Position numbers and translations under genes: made by a program. A DNA stretch of 64,000 nt, taken from Apophysomyces variabilis. Lineage: Eukaryota; Mucoromycota; Mucoromycetes; Mucorales; Mucoraceae. The stretch lies in assembly GCA_002749535.1 (NCBI GenBank), contig MZZL01000408.1, forward strand, positions 124,001 to 188,000. Reading direction: 5' to 3'. The stretch's first letter is position 1. Each line of letters starts with the position of its first letter. The notes below the pieces were generated by a model. It searched no databases, was not told the origin of the DNA, and worked only from the letters and a program-made list of their open reading frames with translations. This document shows, in pieces, positions 1 through 11,713 of the stretch.

Positions 1-1846
1 CCGCTCAAGCTGGGATTCATTGGTGTTGTCAACCGAAGCCAACAGGATATTCTTACAAACAAACCAATGCAGGATGCTATCAAAGCCGAAAATGACTTTT
101 TCAGGCAACATCCAGCCTATCGGAGCATTGCTCTGCGGTGCGGCACACAATATTTGAGCAGACAACTGAGTAATGTAAATCATATCCGGATGACATGCAC
201 TTCGTTTTTGTAATCGGTTTTACTTTAACAGCTGCTATTGGCCCATATCAAAGACAAGCTTCCTGAGTTACGGACAAAGCTAAGTGCATTGATTAGCCAA
301 ACACAACAAGAATTAGCTCAGTTCGGTGAACCATCGATGGCATCGGAACCTATGCATCGGGTAAATGAGCTGGCGAAAGTACAAAAGGGTTTAATGCGGA
401 AAACAACAGGGGTCACTGATATTGCGATTGTTAACTAAATTCGCCAACGACTTCGTGGCTGCAATTGATGGCACATCCTCCGAAATGTCAACCAAAGAAC
501 TGTAAGTGTGTGATCGCTCTGTAAATTATGCGTGCTAAACTTCTAGCACAGCTGTGGTGGTGCACGTATCTATTTTATCTTTAACAACGTGTTCGGCAAT
601 GCCCTCGACGCCATCCTACCTTGTTCAAATCTTTCGAACAACGATATCCGCACTGCCATCCGTAATTCAACTGGTCCAAGACCCTCACTGTTCGTCCCGG
701 AAATCGCATTTGATTTGTTGGTAAAGCCTCAGATCAAACTGCTTGAAGCACCCAGTCTCCGATGTGTAGAATTGGTGTACGAGGAGCTAATGAAGATCTG
801 CCACAGTGCAGGTGACAAGGTATTGACAAGAGAGGAGTTTATTCCATGGAGCTAATGTCCCCAAAGGAATTACAGAGATACCCGAAGTTACATGGCAAAC
901 TGGTGGAAGTTGTTTCGGAGCTGTTGCGCGAGCGTCTGAGCCCTACAGCAACCTATGTTGAAAGTTTAATTGCGATTGAAAGAGCTTATATCAATACCAA
1001 CCATCCTGACTTTTTCGGAGCGGCGGGTGCTATGTCTAGCCTCGAAACGGATAAAAAGAAGAAGAAGTTGGACAGCAAACGACGGGTAATCTACACAAAT
1101 CGATTTGTTGCTTGTTAAGTGCTCAATTGCACCTGTATAGTCCGCACGCGAATCTATATCCAGCGGCGCAAGTGCACGTGGGGATGATGAACGATCAGTA
1201 AATGGTCTGTCCTCAAAAGAAAATGGATACCCCATGTTGAACGGAACCGCCGATCAAAAGGATTCATTCCTCACGTACTTCTTTGGAGGTGCTGGCAAAA
1301 ATGAGCGACCCGCACTAGGTCCACAAGAGGTGATGAACAATGTGCAGTATGTGCCTCCGATCTCTGTGAACAGTGTGATGGAAACCGAGATCGAGAAAAA
1401 GCTGGAACAGGTAGGTTCCCTCCCGCTTTCCCTAGTTTTAAACCTGACTAACCCTTCTCCTAGGCTTCGATCAACGGTGAGGAACCACCGCCTGTATCGG
1501 AACGTGAAGAAATGGAAGTCCAGCTAATCCGTACGTGCCATATTTTTTCCTTTGTTTGTTCTAGACTTATTTACGATCGTTTATTCTTTTAGGAAACCTT
1601 ATCACCAACTATTTTACTATCGTTCGGAAGAATATCCAAGATCTTGTACCCAAGGCTGTGATGCATCTATTGGTGAACTATTCACGCGAATCGGTCCAGA
1701 ATCGATTAGTGACATCACTTTACAAGCAAGACCTCTTTGCAGAACTACTTCAGGAGGATGAGGGTATGGCAGCAGAAAGGGCAAAATGTAAGGCATTGCT
1801 GGATGTGTATAAGCAGGCCTTTGAGATCGTCAACAACGCCATATAA
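1..1846 (+). CDS. DNM1: Dynamin-related GTPase Dnm1/DRP1, 3' part
   Basis: C-terminal half of a mitochondrial/peroxisomal fission dynamin; the G domain lies off the left edge. The window opens in the dynamin central (stalk) region ([17 protein letters not shown]). Exons from splice sites and phase: 1-174, 232-360, 410-501, 552-819, 867-1085, 1141-1410, 1464-1530, 1593-1846, stop TAA. Landmarks in order: [22 protein letters not shown], the [16 protein letters not shown] stalk, [18 protein letters not shown], then a low-complexity insert-B region ending FLTYFFGG, and a GED with [21 protein letters not shown] and [15 protein letters not shown]. The NTNHP and YFFG motifs resemble Dnm1 rather than Vps1, so Dnm1 is preferred. 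Known role of the family: GTP-driven membrane constriction in organelle division. Introns are 47-62 nt and all in phase; no lesion is visible. Confidence 0.9.
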
Positions 1847-2407
1847 AAGACATCATTACAAGTGCACCTCTCCTCTTCTGCTTTTTTCCTCGCCTTCTCC
1901 TATAGAAACCATTTTTTTCATACCCTCTGAGCCTAATTGACAGAACCAAAAAGAAAAAAAAAAGATTGAAATTTTTATATGCAAGCCAAAAAGGAATAAG
2001 TATTTTACATTGCCATCGGTCGTCTTTCGTATGAAGACCCGGGTTGTTTGGCAACCCCATTGCATGTCTTCTGTTTTTCGCTCACGATAATCAGAGATCC
2101 ACATCAACCTATTGTGCATCATACATTCGATTGGACAGAATGGCTTCCATTGGTTGACCCATAGTTCGCTTCCTCAGAGAAAAGAAGAAAAAAGAGAGAG
2201 AAGAAAAAAAGAAGGGAAAGAATGAGTCGAATGCGCTATTTGGTTAGGATGGCATCATCCATCAACAAACATATAAAAACACGTTCATATTTTTCCGTAA
2301 CAAAAAAAAAGTTGTATAAGTGAGTAACATTCCAATCAAAGAGTGGGTGATTAGGAAAATTATTTCTTTCTAGTTGTCTTCGGCCTCTCCCTTGTCCTTT
2401 TCCAGCC
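1847..2407. other. Intergenic, DNM1 3' end to first VTC promoter
   Basis: No supported gene. It contains A- and T-rich tracts and a purine run near 2180-2222. A CACGTT hexamer lies at about 2280; this is a weak form of the yeast Pho4 site, but one hexamer in 560 bp is not significant by itself. Confidence 0.5.
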
Positions 2408-4559
2408 ATGAAATTCGGCGCGGAACTCAGCAGAAATATCTTCCCCCCGTGGCGCACATCGTATTTTCAGTATAATGAATTGAAGCATGATCTCAAACAG
2501 CGTCAGTTAGATCATGTCTGGAACGATAAGGATGAGCGAGATTTTCTAGATAAATTTCGTCGAGAGCTAGCCAAGGTCTATGGATTTGTGGATGAGAAAC
2601 TTCGTGATCTGAATCGACGAGTGGAGCAAAGCGACGTTATCATGCGCAGAATTGTTACCAGAGATACGCAGCAATATGACGCCGTTGCCGAGGCATTGAC
2701 AGAGACCCTTTTTGACGTGAATGACCTCGGTCGGTTTCATCAGTTGAATAGCAGAGGATTTGAAAAGATGGTGAAAAAACATGACCGATACACAAAGCGA
2801 AACATGCAAGGCGTGTACATTGACATGCTCAAAATTTACCCACTCGACAAGCTATCCCAGCCATTGGACAAGCTCATTGTTCAGATCTCCAGTCTTCACG
2901 ATCGCTGCCGACTCTATGGGCAATCGCGCGACAGTCAGGCCTATACGCAGGGTGGCCAACAAACGGCGTTCGAACGTGCAACATCCAAATACTGGGTGCA
3001 TCCCGACAATATCACCGAAGTAAAATCGATCATTCTCCTTCATCTGCCGGTACACGTGTATAACCAGAAAAAAGATTATGAAGCAGAGGATGCAGCGGTT
3101 TCCAGTGTCTATCTTGACAACAAGGATTTTCAGTTATACACCGCAAGGCTGGAACGGGCGGAGGGCGCACAGGCCATACGCATGCGATGGTACGGCCGTG
3201 GAGAGAATAATAATGTGTACATCGAGCGCAAGACGCACCATGCCGAATGGCTCAACGGGCATTCCGTCAAGGATCGCTTTCGCCTCAAAGAAGGCATGGT
3301 CAACGCCTTTCTCAACGGATCGTATTCTGCAGAAATCTATCGTCAGGATCTGATTCGCAAAGGCAAGATGGACGAGGTATCGGTCGGCAACCATCATTTT
3401 GTGGCCAAGGGGATTCAGGACCGTATCCAAGAAGGTCGATTAGCCCCCATGTGTCGGGTGTTCTATAACCGTACCGCTTTCCAGCTGCCGGGCGATCAGC
3501 GTCTGCGATTGAGCCTTGATTGCGACCTGACGTATATTCGTGAAGACGACCTCGATGGCAAACGACGACGGCAGCGGCGGGATGCAGCAACGGGTCGTGT
3601 TACAGACAATTGGCGCCGGACGGACATTGGCATCGATCATCCCTTCCGATCCGTAGAGCGGGACGATATTCTTCATTTTCCCTACGCTGTCTTGGAGACC
3701 AAGATTCAGAGCCATCTCGGGCAAGAGATGCCGGGTTGGCTAGCCACTCTGTTGAGCAGCCATCTTGTCCATGAGGTCCCACGGTTCTCCAAGTATCTCC
3801 ATGGGGCGTCTATGCTCTACAAAGTCCCGGTTGTGCCATGGTGGCTCAAAGAGCTGGAGATCGATATCCGTAAACCACCTGTACCGAACATCGGTCTCAG
3901 CCGATCTCTAAGTTATCGTCCACTTATCAACGGCCACCATCGCCAATCCTTATTCGATCCTCATGTCGCTATTCATCTGTTCGATCCTGCAGAGAAACGG
4001 AAACGATCCGATTTCTTTTCTCGCGTGTTCAGTCTTCGTTCCGAAAAAGCCTTGCCACCCTTAAGTCAGCCCAACGGCAAGGACGATGGTCTACCGCGCG
4101 GACGAAGCAATGTATCCATTGTCAGTAGGCAGTTCAAGCGAGCAGAACCAAAAACCTACTTTGCAAATGAGAGAACATTTATCAGTTGGTTGCAATTCTG
4201 CGCACTCTTATTAACAGTGGCACTGAATCTGCTGAATATGGGGGACTATATTTCGCGCATAATTGGAGCTGTCTTTATCATCATTTCATCCCTCTTGTCA
4301 TTGTAAGTTCAAATGTCTTGATCTATGCTTTTTTTTCATCCTGGCTTATTCCATCTTTTGTTTCGCTTTTCTATTCAGTTATGCACTCGGACGTTTCCAG
4401 GTCAGAGCATGGCAATTACGAACAGGACGCAATATTATTCGATACGACGACATCTATGGTCCTACTGTTCTCTGTATTTTAATGGTAACAGCTTTAGTTG
4501 TCAACTTTTACCTTCGCGCGCCAACATTTTCTTCTCCTGCTCAACAACATAACAAATAA
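2408..4559 (+). CDS. VTC polyphosphate polymerase subunit, Vtc4-like (copy A)
   Basis: Vacuolar transporter chaperone subunit of about 691 aa; exons 2408-4302 and 4379-4559. SPX domain at residues ~1-160 (start MKFGAELSRNIFPPWR; the basic KKHDRYT helix is the expected inositol-pyrophosphate contact). VTC catalytic tunnel at ~195-500. C-terminal DUF202 membrane domain with about three helices from ~595 ([18 protein letters not shown]). The Vtc4-type residues are present: [54 protein letters not shown] and [15 protein letters not shown], so it should be catalytically competent. Vtc4 makes polyphosphate from ATP at the vacuole/acidocalcisome membrane. The ATG sits at the SPX consensus start. First of three tandem same-strand paralogs. 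Whether it is orthologous to Vtc4 rather than to Vtc2/3 needs a tree. Confidence 0.93.
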
Positions 4560-5108
4560 ATCTTTCCTTTGTGTTTTCTTTACTAGAATAGTAATTATAT
4601 TTTTTCTAGGTTCTTTTCTGTCACACATTGCTTGTATAATGTATATAAACAGTTTTCTATTCGAGAGTCTTGAGTAGACTATGCTAGCGAAACGTGCATT
4701 GTGATGAACTAAGTGCGCCCTCTTTCGTGAGATTTGAGAAAGTTTTGTACGCTGATAAAAAAGATAACTGCATGTTAGCTGGATGAGAAGTTGGCGTATC
4801 AGTTATAGGCTATGCCACAGCATTATTTTAAAAGAGAGTCAATCTCTTATAGAGAGGGAGAAAAAGTAGTCATTTATGTGCATTGTCGTAATATGGCTTT
4901 CAGTTTCTTTTTTCCCCATTCAGTTAACCCCCTTCTCCATTTTGAAGGTTTCCCCTAAAGGTATGCAAAGATTTTCAACATCTCCTTTTTATACTGGATT
5001 GGGTCAAAAGCAATTTTTCCCCCACACACAAAGAGTTGAACAAAGCGCCCATACGCCCCATCTCTCTTCCTTTCTTTCTTTCTCTCTTTCTTTTTGCTTT
5101 TCTTTCGC
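4560..5108. other. Intergenic between VTC copies A and B
   Basis: No gene supported. T-rich downstream of copy A and pyrimidine-rich (CTTTCTTTCTCTC-type) directly upstream of copy B's ATG, a pattern shared with the copy C promoter. An AACGTG hexamer (reverse of CACGTT) lies near 4690. Confidence 0.5.
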
Positions 5109-7285
5109 ATGAAATTTGGTCAATATCTGAATCAGAATCTCTATGCCCCATGGCAGTCAAGTTACCTACAGTATGACAGGCTCAAATACGAATTGAGAAC
5201 ACGTCAGCTGGATCATCCATGGAATATGACAGATGAGTCGTACTTCACACAATGCATCCTGACAGAATTATCCAAGGTGGACGCGTTCATCGCAAGAAAA
5301 GTAGAGGAACTAAATAGCCGTATCCGACAAGAAGAACATCGTACGCTGCCAAACAGTATGAGAGGACGTGAGAGTTCGTTAGGTCGAACTTCTCCAGATG
5401 CATGGTTGTCGGCGATGTTAGATGATATTCATCGTCTGTCTTCTTTTATTCGACTCAACTGCACCGGATTTCAAAAGATACTGAAGAAACATGATAAATG
5501 GACGAACCTCGGACTGCAGCAATCCCTGGTTCCGCACTTCCAGGAATGTCGTCTCGATATCCAGCAGCTGGATCCATTATTGGCCAGGATAGCGCGTCTG
5601 CGCGAGCGCCATGGCCAACCGGCCACGGAGCAGCCGGACGTCACTCCGGACAAATCAGAAACCATCACAAAGACCTACTGGGTTCATCCCTGCCACCTCG
5701 CCGAAGTCAAAGCGGTCTTATTATTTCACTTACCTGTACGCCTATGCAAGAATACAATAACCACAAACGATGCAGCAGAAACTACTTTATCTACTATTTA
5801 TTTTGATAATCCTAATGACTTTGATCTTTATTTTGCCTGTCTACAACGTACGGAGGGTGCAGAATATATCCGGTTCGAATGGTATCTCTTCACCCTTTCC
5901 CTTTTGCACTCTTCAAACCAGATCACTCAAGCTATGTTATCTTTTTTGTATGTTTTTATGAAATCAAAAGGACGACTTCTTCTCAAGATCTCGAAGTTGT
6001 ACAAAGAGCCTTTCGGTCCTCCTCTTTGGATGAAACTGCTATCGTTTCTGTTGAAAATCGATTTAGACTGGATCCGAATCGGGTTGACGCCTTTATCACT
6101 GGCCAGCTGACTCCTGATCAGCTGGAAGCGGAGTTACGGGAGCGGGACGCGCCACAAGCAGTGGTTTTGAACACCGGGAAGACAGCTGAGGCTGTGCAAC
6201 GGTCGATCGGCCAGAAAAAATTGGAACCTGTTCTCCGCTGTGTACACCGTCGGATGGTGTTTGGAGAACACAGCCAGCTTCAGGTCTATCTGGATAGTGA
6301 TCTTAGGTTTATTCGTGAAGATAGCCTCCGAAAATGGCGGAGGCATTCGGGTCTTTGGCAGCGGGAAGATATACAGCCAATGAAGGAGGAAGAAACACAT
6401 GCAGCGGAAGATAATGAACAGAAAGACGAAGGGGGTGGAATGCAGAAAGCATCGTGTGGGTTTCCGTATGTAGTGCTTCAGGCAAACTTACCAAAACATC
6501 TGCCGATACCAGCGTGGCTGACCCAACTCGGTATCAGCCACCTTGTGCACGAGGTTCCACGATTTTCAAAATATATTCATGGTGCTTCGCAACTGCATCA
6601 GTTAGCACTTTTACCTTGGTGGCTGAGCGAATTGAAGACGGATCTTCAAAGAAAGTCAGGTCCGGAGAAAAAGGAAGAGCAGGAAGCAGAGAAAGAAACG
6701 GTTCTTCGACGGCAGAGTGGGCTGAGCAGTAGCCACGAGGGTGTTGGATCGTCCCCAGGAGAGGCGTCGGGTCGGAGGATGATATGGTCGGAAAAAAGTC
6801 AACCGAAAAACCGGAAGCAAAGATGGCCCTGGCTGCCCAGACGATGGGCCAAGAGAAAGAAGAATAACAAAGCACAAGAGATTCTTCCTTTGAGCAACAG
6901 CAAAGTCAAGATTGAACCAAAGACATATTTTGCCAATGAACGGACTTTTATCAGCTGGTTGCAATTCTGCGCCCTTCTGTTGACAGTGTCACTCAGCCTG
7001 CTGAACTTTGGTGACCACGTGTCCCGACTGGTCGGCGGATGCTTTATCGTGATTGCAGCTTTGTTGGCTATCTATGCTCTATGGCGGTATCAATACCGTG
7101 CCTGGCAAATCCGTACAAGGAGCACAGCTCGGTATGATGATCTCTATGGTCCCGCTGTTCTCTGTCTCATGCTACTGGTTGCTCTTATCGTGAATTTCTG
7201 TCTCCGTTTCCAACAACCCATACCAAACTCTCCTTCACCTTACGGATCCAATAACTCTTCTTCCTCATCTGCTTCCTTTGGTTAA
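5109..7285 (+). CDS. VTC subunit with degenerate catalytic domain (copy B, Vtc2/3-like?)
   Basis: About 695 aa; exons 5109-5881 and 5971-7285 (intron placed at the same W codon as the first intron of copy C). The ATG at 5109 matches the SPX start MKFGQYLNQNLYAPWQ. SPX at ~1-155 keeps the KKHDKWT basic helix, and the C-terminal DUF202 helices are intact ([19 protein letters not shown]). The central tunnel domain is recognisable but has lost catalytic positions: SKYWVHP becomes KTYWVHP, RWYG becomes EWTT, the ERKTH motif reads [16 protein letters not shown] reads HRRMVFGEHSQ, and the metal-ligand region PYAVLETK reads PYVVLQAN. The frame is open and the linkers normal, so this looks like a functional non-catalytic accessory subunit, the role Vtc2/Vtc3 play in yeast, rather than a pseudogene. 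It lacks the C-terminal intron of copies A and C. Confidence 0.88.
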
Positions 7286-8751
7286 ATGAGCGAAAATCAA
7301 GATAAAAAAAATTAAGACACTCTTTTTAAAAGGAAAAGACAAAAAAAAATAGGAAAGTAGGAAAGTTCCATGATTTCTTGAAAGCTATTTTTGTTAAAGT
7401 ACAACATCACCAAAAAAAAAAAAAAAAGAATGGGATTCTCATAGTGAATTTCTTGCCAAAGAGTTACTTTTTTTTTCATTAAAAGAAATTCCTTGTGATC
7501 ATCTTTTCGGTGATTGGCTAGTTATACATGGTATGTACAACATTGAAGTAGGAAGATCCTCTTGGTTTTTCTCAGTGTGATCTAATCGCACAAAAAAAAG
7601 GGGAATTGCCATGGGGCTGGTCAGCCATGTTTTCCATAACAACAATGAAGAAAATCCCTTTCTAAAAAGTTTCACTCCTTTCTATGATTTCAAAACCGAT
7701 CAAACGAAACAGACCCTTAGTGAATAAAACGAGGGGGGGGGGGGGAGAAAGAGTCTGTTGAACAAAAGTCCTTATCCTCAGGTCATGATGGTAAAGGTGC
7801 TCAAAAAGTGGTTACTTGCTTTTTTTTTTTCCCTCCCAGCGACGGAGTTTTCTACAAACATGATAAAAAAAGTATAACAAAGAGTCAAGATTTTCTTGGT
7901 TATTTCCATGACAAATATCTCTTTTGTAATAAGAGAAAAAAAAAATGAAATGGATAAACCTCATCACCGAAAGTTCGTCCGCCTGTATTTTACTTCATCT
8001 GCTTAATCAGGCAAATTACAAAATACCAGGATTCAGCTGAGATAAACTTTTTTTGTGCGGTCGGTTTTGTTTATTTTAGGAAAGACGCGTGAGGTCCCGC
8101 CTACAGGTATTTTTCATTGGCCGCCATTGACAGATGAAATGGTCGCACAGAGCAAAAAGTCCAAGTAAAAAAAACCCGTCAATATTTATCTTAGTTCATG
8201 GTGACAATGGCAACGCCATGAATGTTACGATGGTTATCACTTAAGAAAATAGTAGGTCTAGGTACCGGGATAAGACAAAGACGAAACTAGATAGCAAGCC
8301 AATACAGAAAGGAAAATGCAAGTTGAAAGAGTTGAACGGCGAGATTTATTTATAAATAGCAATCATGGACGACCAAGCTCTCTATATGTGAGTGTGCGTG
8401 CGTTGTTTCTCACAGACACGCACGCATATATTCTGTGCGTCTCGTTCCCTTCCCAGTTTCTCTCTCTCCTCTCTCTCTCTCTCTCTTTCTCTTTCTGTTG
8501 TCCCCCCGCTGACTGAGCTTTTCCCCTTTTCTTTTTTTTTTTTACAATCACCGCCCGTTTATAAATCATCACAAAACTGCTGTTGCGTCTTTTTCTATTT
8601 ATTTTTTGGCTTCCCGACTCCATTTTATTACTGTTATCCAACCCACAGCCTTTTCTTTTTTCCCGCTCTCTTCTTTATTTCTTTTCCCCTTCTTTCTACT
8701 ACCCTCTCTCACTCACTCACTCTCTCTCTTCCCTTTCTTTCTTCTCTTTAA
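7286..8751. other. 1.5-kb intergenic region upstream of VTC copy C
   Basis: No gene supported. Many A runs, a pure G run at about 7733-7744, and a long pyrimidine-rich CT tract from about 8450 to 8750 that ends at the copy C start codon. Open frames in the CT tract are low-complexity Ser/Leu/Phe strings and are not treated as genes. Confidence 0.5.
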
Positions 8752-11336
8752 ATGAAATACGGGCTTGAGTTACAAGAGAATATCTTCTCTCCATGGCGTC
8801 TATCCTATGTCGCCTATGATGTCCTGAAACAGGAGTTAAAGACACGCACAGTGGGACGATCCTGGACAGACAAAGATGAAGCAGACTTTGTCCATTTGTT
8901 AGATAATGAATTGACCAAGGTCTATGACTTTGTCAATGCTAAATTAGCAGAGATTGATGCTCGAATCCTGTACTGCGAACGCACCATACAGACCTTACAA
9001 CGCAATCCCACAATGAATTCCGACACAAACTACGGTATCATGGATGAGGCATTGACAGAGATCCTCTTCGATGTGAATGATCTCTCTCGCTTCACACGTG
9101 TCAATTTTACTGCTATTCAAAAGATCCTCAAGAAACACGATCGATGGACGGGTTTGGACTTGAAGCAACAGTATATCCAGAAATTAAGAGAAAAACCATT
9201 GGATAAGCAACGATTCGACGTTGCCATTGTCTATATTTCAGCCCTTCATGACATCTGCCGAAATCGAGGTCAGCGCTCACCCGGGAACAGTGCCTCGGGC
9301 GGCGATCAAAATGCGTTCGAACGTGCAACAGCAAAATACTGGGTACACCCCGACAACATCACCGAAGTCAAAGCCATCATCATGTTGCATTTACCTGTCC
9401 TGGTCTTTAACAAAAACAAAAAATGGGAACCCTCCGATTCTGCCATCTCCAGCGTCTACTTCGATAATGATAATTTTGACTTGTACACCGGCCGATTACA
9501 ACGTGACGAGGGCGCTGAAGCTATTCGGTTCAGATGGTAATACCTTCCTTTTCTTTCCCTGCATTGCCTTATCCGGAATACTCATCATAAATGGAATCTA
9601 GGTACGGTCCCTATGATACCAAGAACGCCTTTATTGAACGCAAAACACATCATGCGCATTGGTTGAACGGTGCATCCGTCAAGGATCGTTTCCGTGTCAA
9701 TGAATCAGATGTGAACCGATTTGTATCCGGACAATACACTGCTGAGCAGATCCGTAACGAACTCTTGGCAGACGGGATGGAACAAAGCGCAGTCAACGAT
9801 GTCCATTTTATTGCAGACGGTGTCCAAACCTCCTTCCGTGAAAAGGCGCTCCAACCCATATTGCGTGTGTTCTATAACCGAACCGCTTTCCAACTTCCGG
9901 ATGATCAAAAACTCAGAATCTCGCTTGACACAGATATGACCTTCATTCGTGAGGATCATCTGGATGGCCGCATCCGTCGTAATAACCCCCTTAACAACTG
10001 GCGAAGAACTGACGTGGGTATCGATCATCCATTCCATTATCTGCCAGAAGAAGAAATCCTGCGTTTCCCGTATGCCATTCTAGAGACCAAGCTTCAAACC
10101 CACTTAGGTCAGGCCCCGCCTCAATGGTTGACCAAGTTGGTCGAATCGCATTTGGTTCATGAAGTTCCCCGATTTTCCAAGTATCTCCACGGTGCCTGTC
10201 ACTTTTATCGAGAAAAACTGGCTCTCTTGCCATGGTGGTTATCGGAAATGAATGTGGATATCCGGAAGGCACGCCATGAGAATATTGGTTTGACCCGTTC
10301 CCGTTCGTTCAAGCCGCTGATTGATGGTCGTTATCGCCGTGCGATGATTGAGGAAAAGGAACGGGTTCGCCGTCAGTCCGTTGCGAACGGAATGCCAGGT
10401 GCCCCAGTGACCCCTACGCCAACCGAAGATGATCGTGGCAGCAGTAGCAGCAGTGGTAAAGGAGCGAATGATACCGTGGGATTGCTGACCAAGCGCAACG
10501 TGAATTCGATTGGCCATCAATTATATGATCCACCAGCACGAAGACGGTCTGAATCCATTGATGAACAGACGGCCGCCGCCTGGCGCCCGGTGACCAACCG
10601 CAAAGAATACTCGTCGATCGATCTCGGGCAATCCAACCATCATAGCGCGGCAGCACAACCGCTGTTACCCCAGAGCAACCGTGGTGTCCATGGCAACGAT
10701 ACCAGTGGGCCGATGTTCAATGGCAAACGAGCCTCGCAATCCTCCTTTTTACCTGTTCCCCTCGGGCACTTTTTCAGTAGCCGCGACGGCGGTCTTTCCG
10801 CTGCCTCCTCTATGGAGGATCTCCGAAGCAGGGACGGCAAGGGTGGCAAATCTGTAGATGACGACGACACCGCCAGCAAAAAGAGCAAGAAGAAGGTCAA
10901 GGTGGATCCAAAGACCTTCTTTGCCAACGAACGTACCTTTATCAGTTGGCTTCAGTTCTGTGCCCTGTTGCTCACCGTGGCACTGACGCTGCTTAACTTT
11001 GGTGACCAAACAGCACACATTGTTGGTGGTATCTTTATTGGTTTGGGTGCAGCCGTCGCCATCTATGCCCTCTACCGATTCGAGAAACGTGCTTGGTAAG
11101 AAAGAACAATCAACTGTGGGTAAAAACCGAACTCCGATTTACCTTTGTTTCTGATTAGGATGATCAATCGTCGTATTGATGGTCGTTATGATGACCTGTG
11201 GGGCCCCGCTATTCTTTGTGTGCTCTTGGTCGGTGCGCTTGTGGTAAGTTCTAATTGCTTCATTATGCCTCTTACAGATGGATTGACCTTTTTGTATGCA
11301 CTCTAGGTCAACTTTTATATGCGTTTCCGACCATAA
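8752..11336 (+). CDS. VTC polyphosphate polymerase subunit, Vtc4-like (copy C)
   Basis: About 797 aa; exons 8752-9536, 9602-11095, 11159-11243, 11307-11336, all in phase; the last exon codes only for [12 protein letters not shown] at ~1-165 ([23 protein letters not shown]). VTC tunnel at ~200-520 with [52 protein letters not shown] and [15 protein letters not shown], all catalytic-type positions. A long Ser/Gly/basic linker (~530-690) follows, then DUF202 helices from ~700 ([28 protein letters not shown]). It makes polyphosphate as part of the VTC complex. It is closer to copy A than to copy B by motif content; the longer linker is its main difference and could carry phosphorylation sites (inference). 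Confidence 0.92.
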
Positions 11337-11713
11337 GAGAAGGTCAAAGATCGGAAGGAAAGGAACAAGGATCCTTATTCGTTCCGAGGACATCAATTGT
11401 CAAAAAGAAGTTCTCTCTCCCTCTCTTCTTCTCCCTCTTTCTCTTTACTACATACTTACACTTTTTTTTCTTTTAACGCGCACACGCTCTCTTTATCAAC
11501 ATTCATAAATTCATTTATCTTCGCCATACATTCACTCTTTTTAGAACTCCTTTTTCTTTTTCTTATTAATGCGACCCTTTTTTGCTCCATTAAAACTTTT
11601 GATTTGCTTTCCCTGTTGTATCATACAAACGAATTTTTGTTATTATAAAAAAAGGGAGGAAGTAACAAACAACGCGCTTGTTTTTCAAGGTTTCAAGGTC
11701 CGTGCATGATTGA
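11337..11713. other. Intergenic, pyrimidine/AT-rich
   Basis: No gene supported. CT- and T-rich stretches (11400-11600) act as the 3' flank of VTC copy C and the 5' flank of the next gene. Confidence 0.45.

Noticed and set aside
3134..3724. Minus-strand ORFs inside VTC copy A
   Set aside because: Shadows of the conserved VTC coding sequence.
5109..7285. VTC copy B as pseudogene
   Set aside because: The frame is open over about 695 codons, splice sites are sound, and SPX and membrane parts are conserved; only catalytic positions are changed.
8316..8768. ORFs in the CT-rich tract before VTC copy C
   Set aside because: Low-complexity Ser/Leu/Phe translations caused by the pyrimidine tract; no family features.
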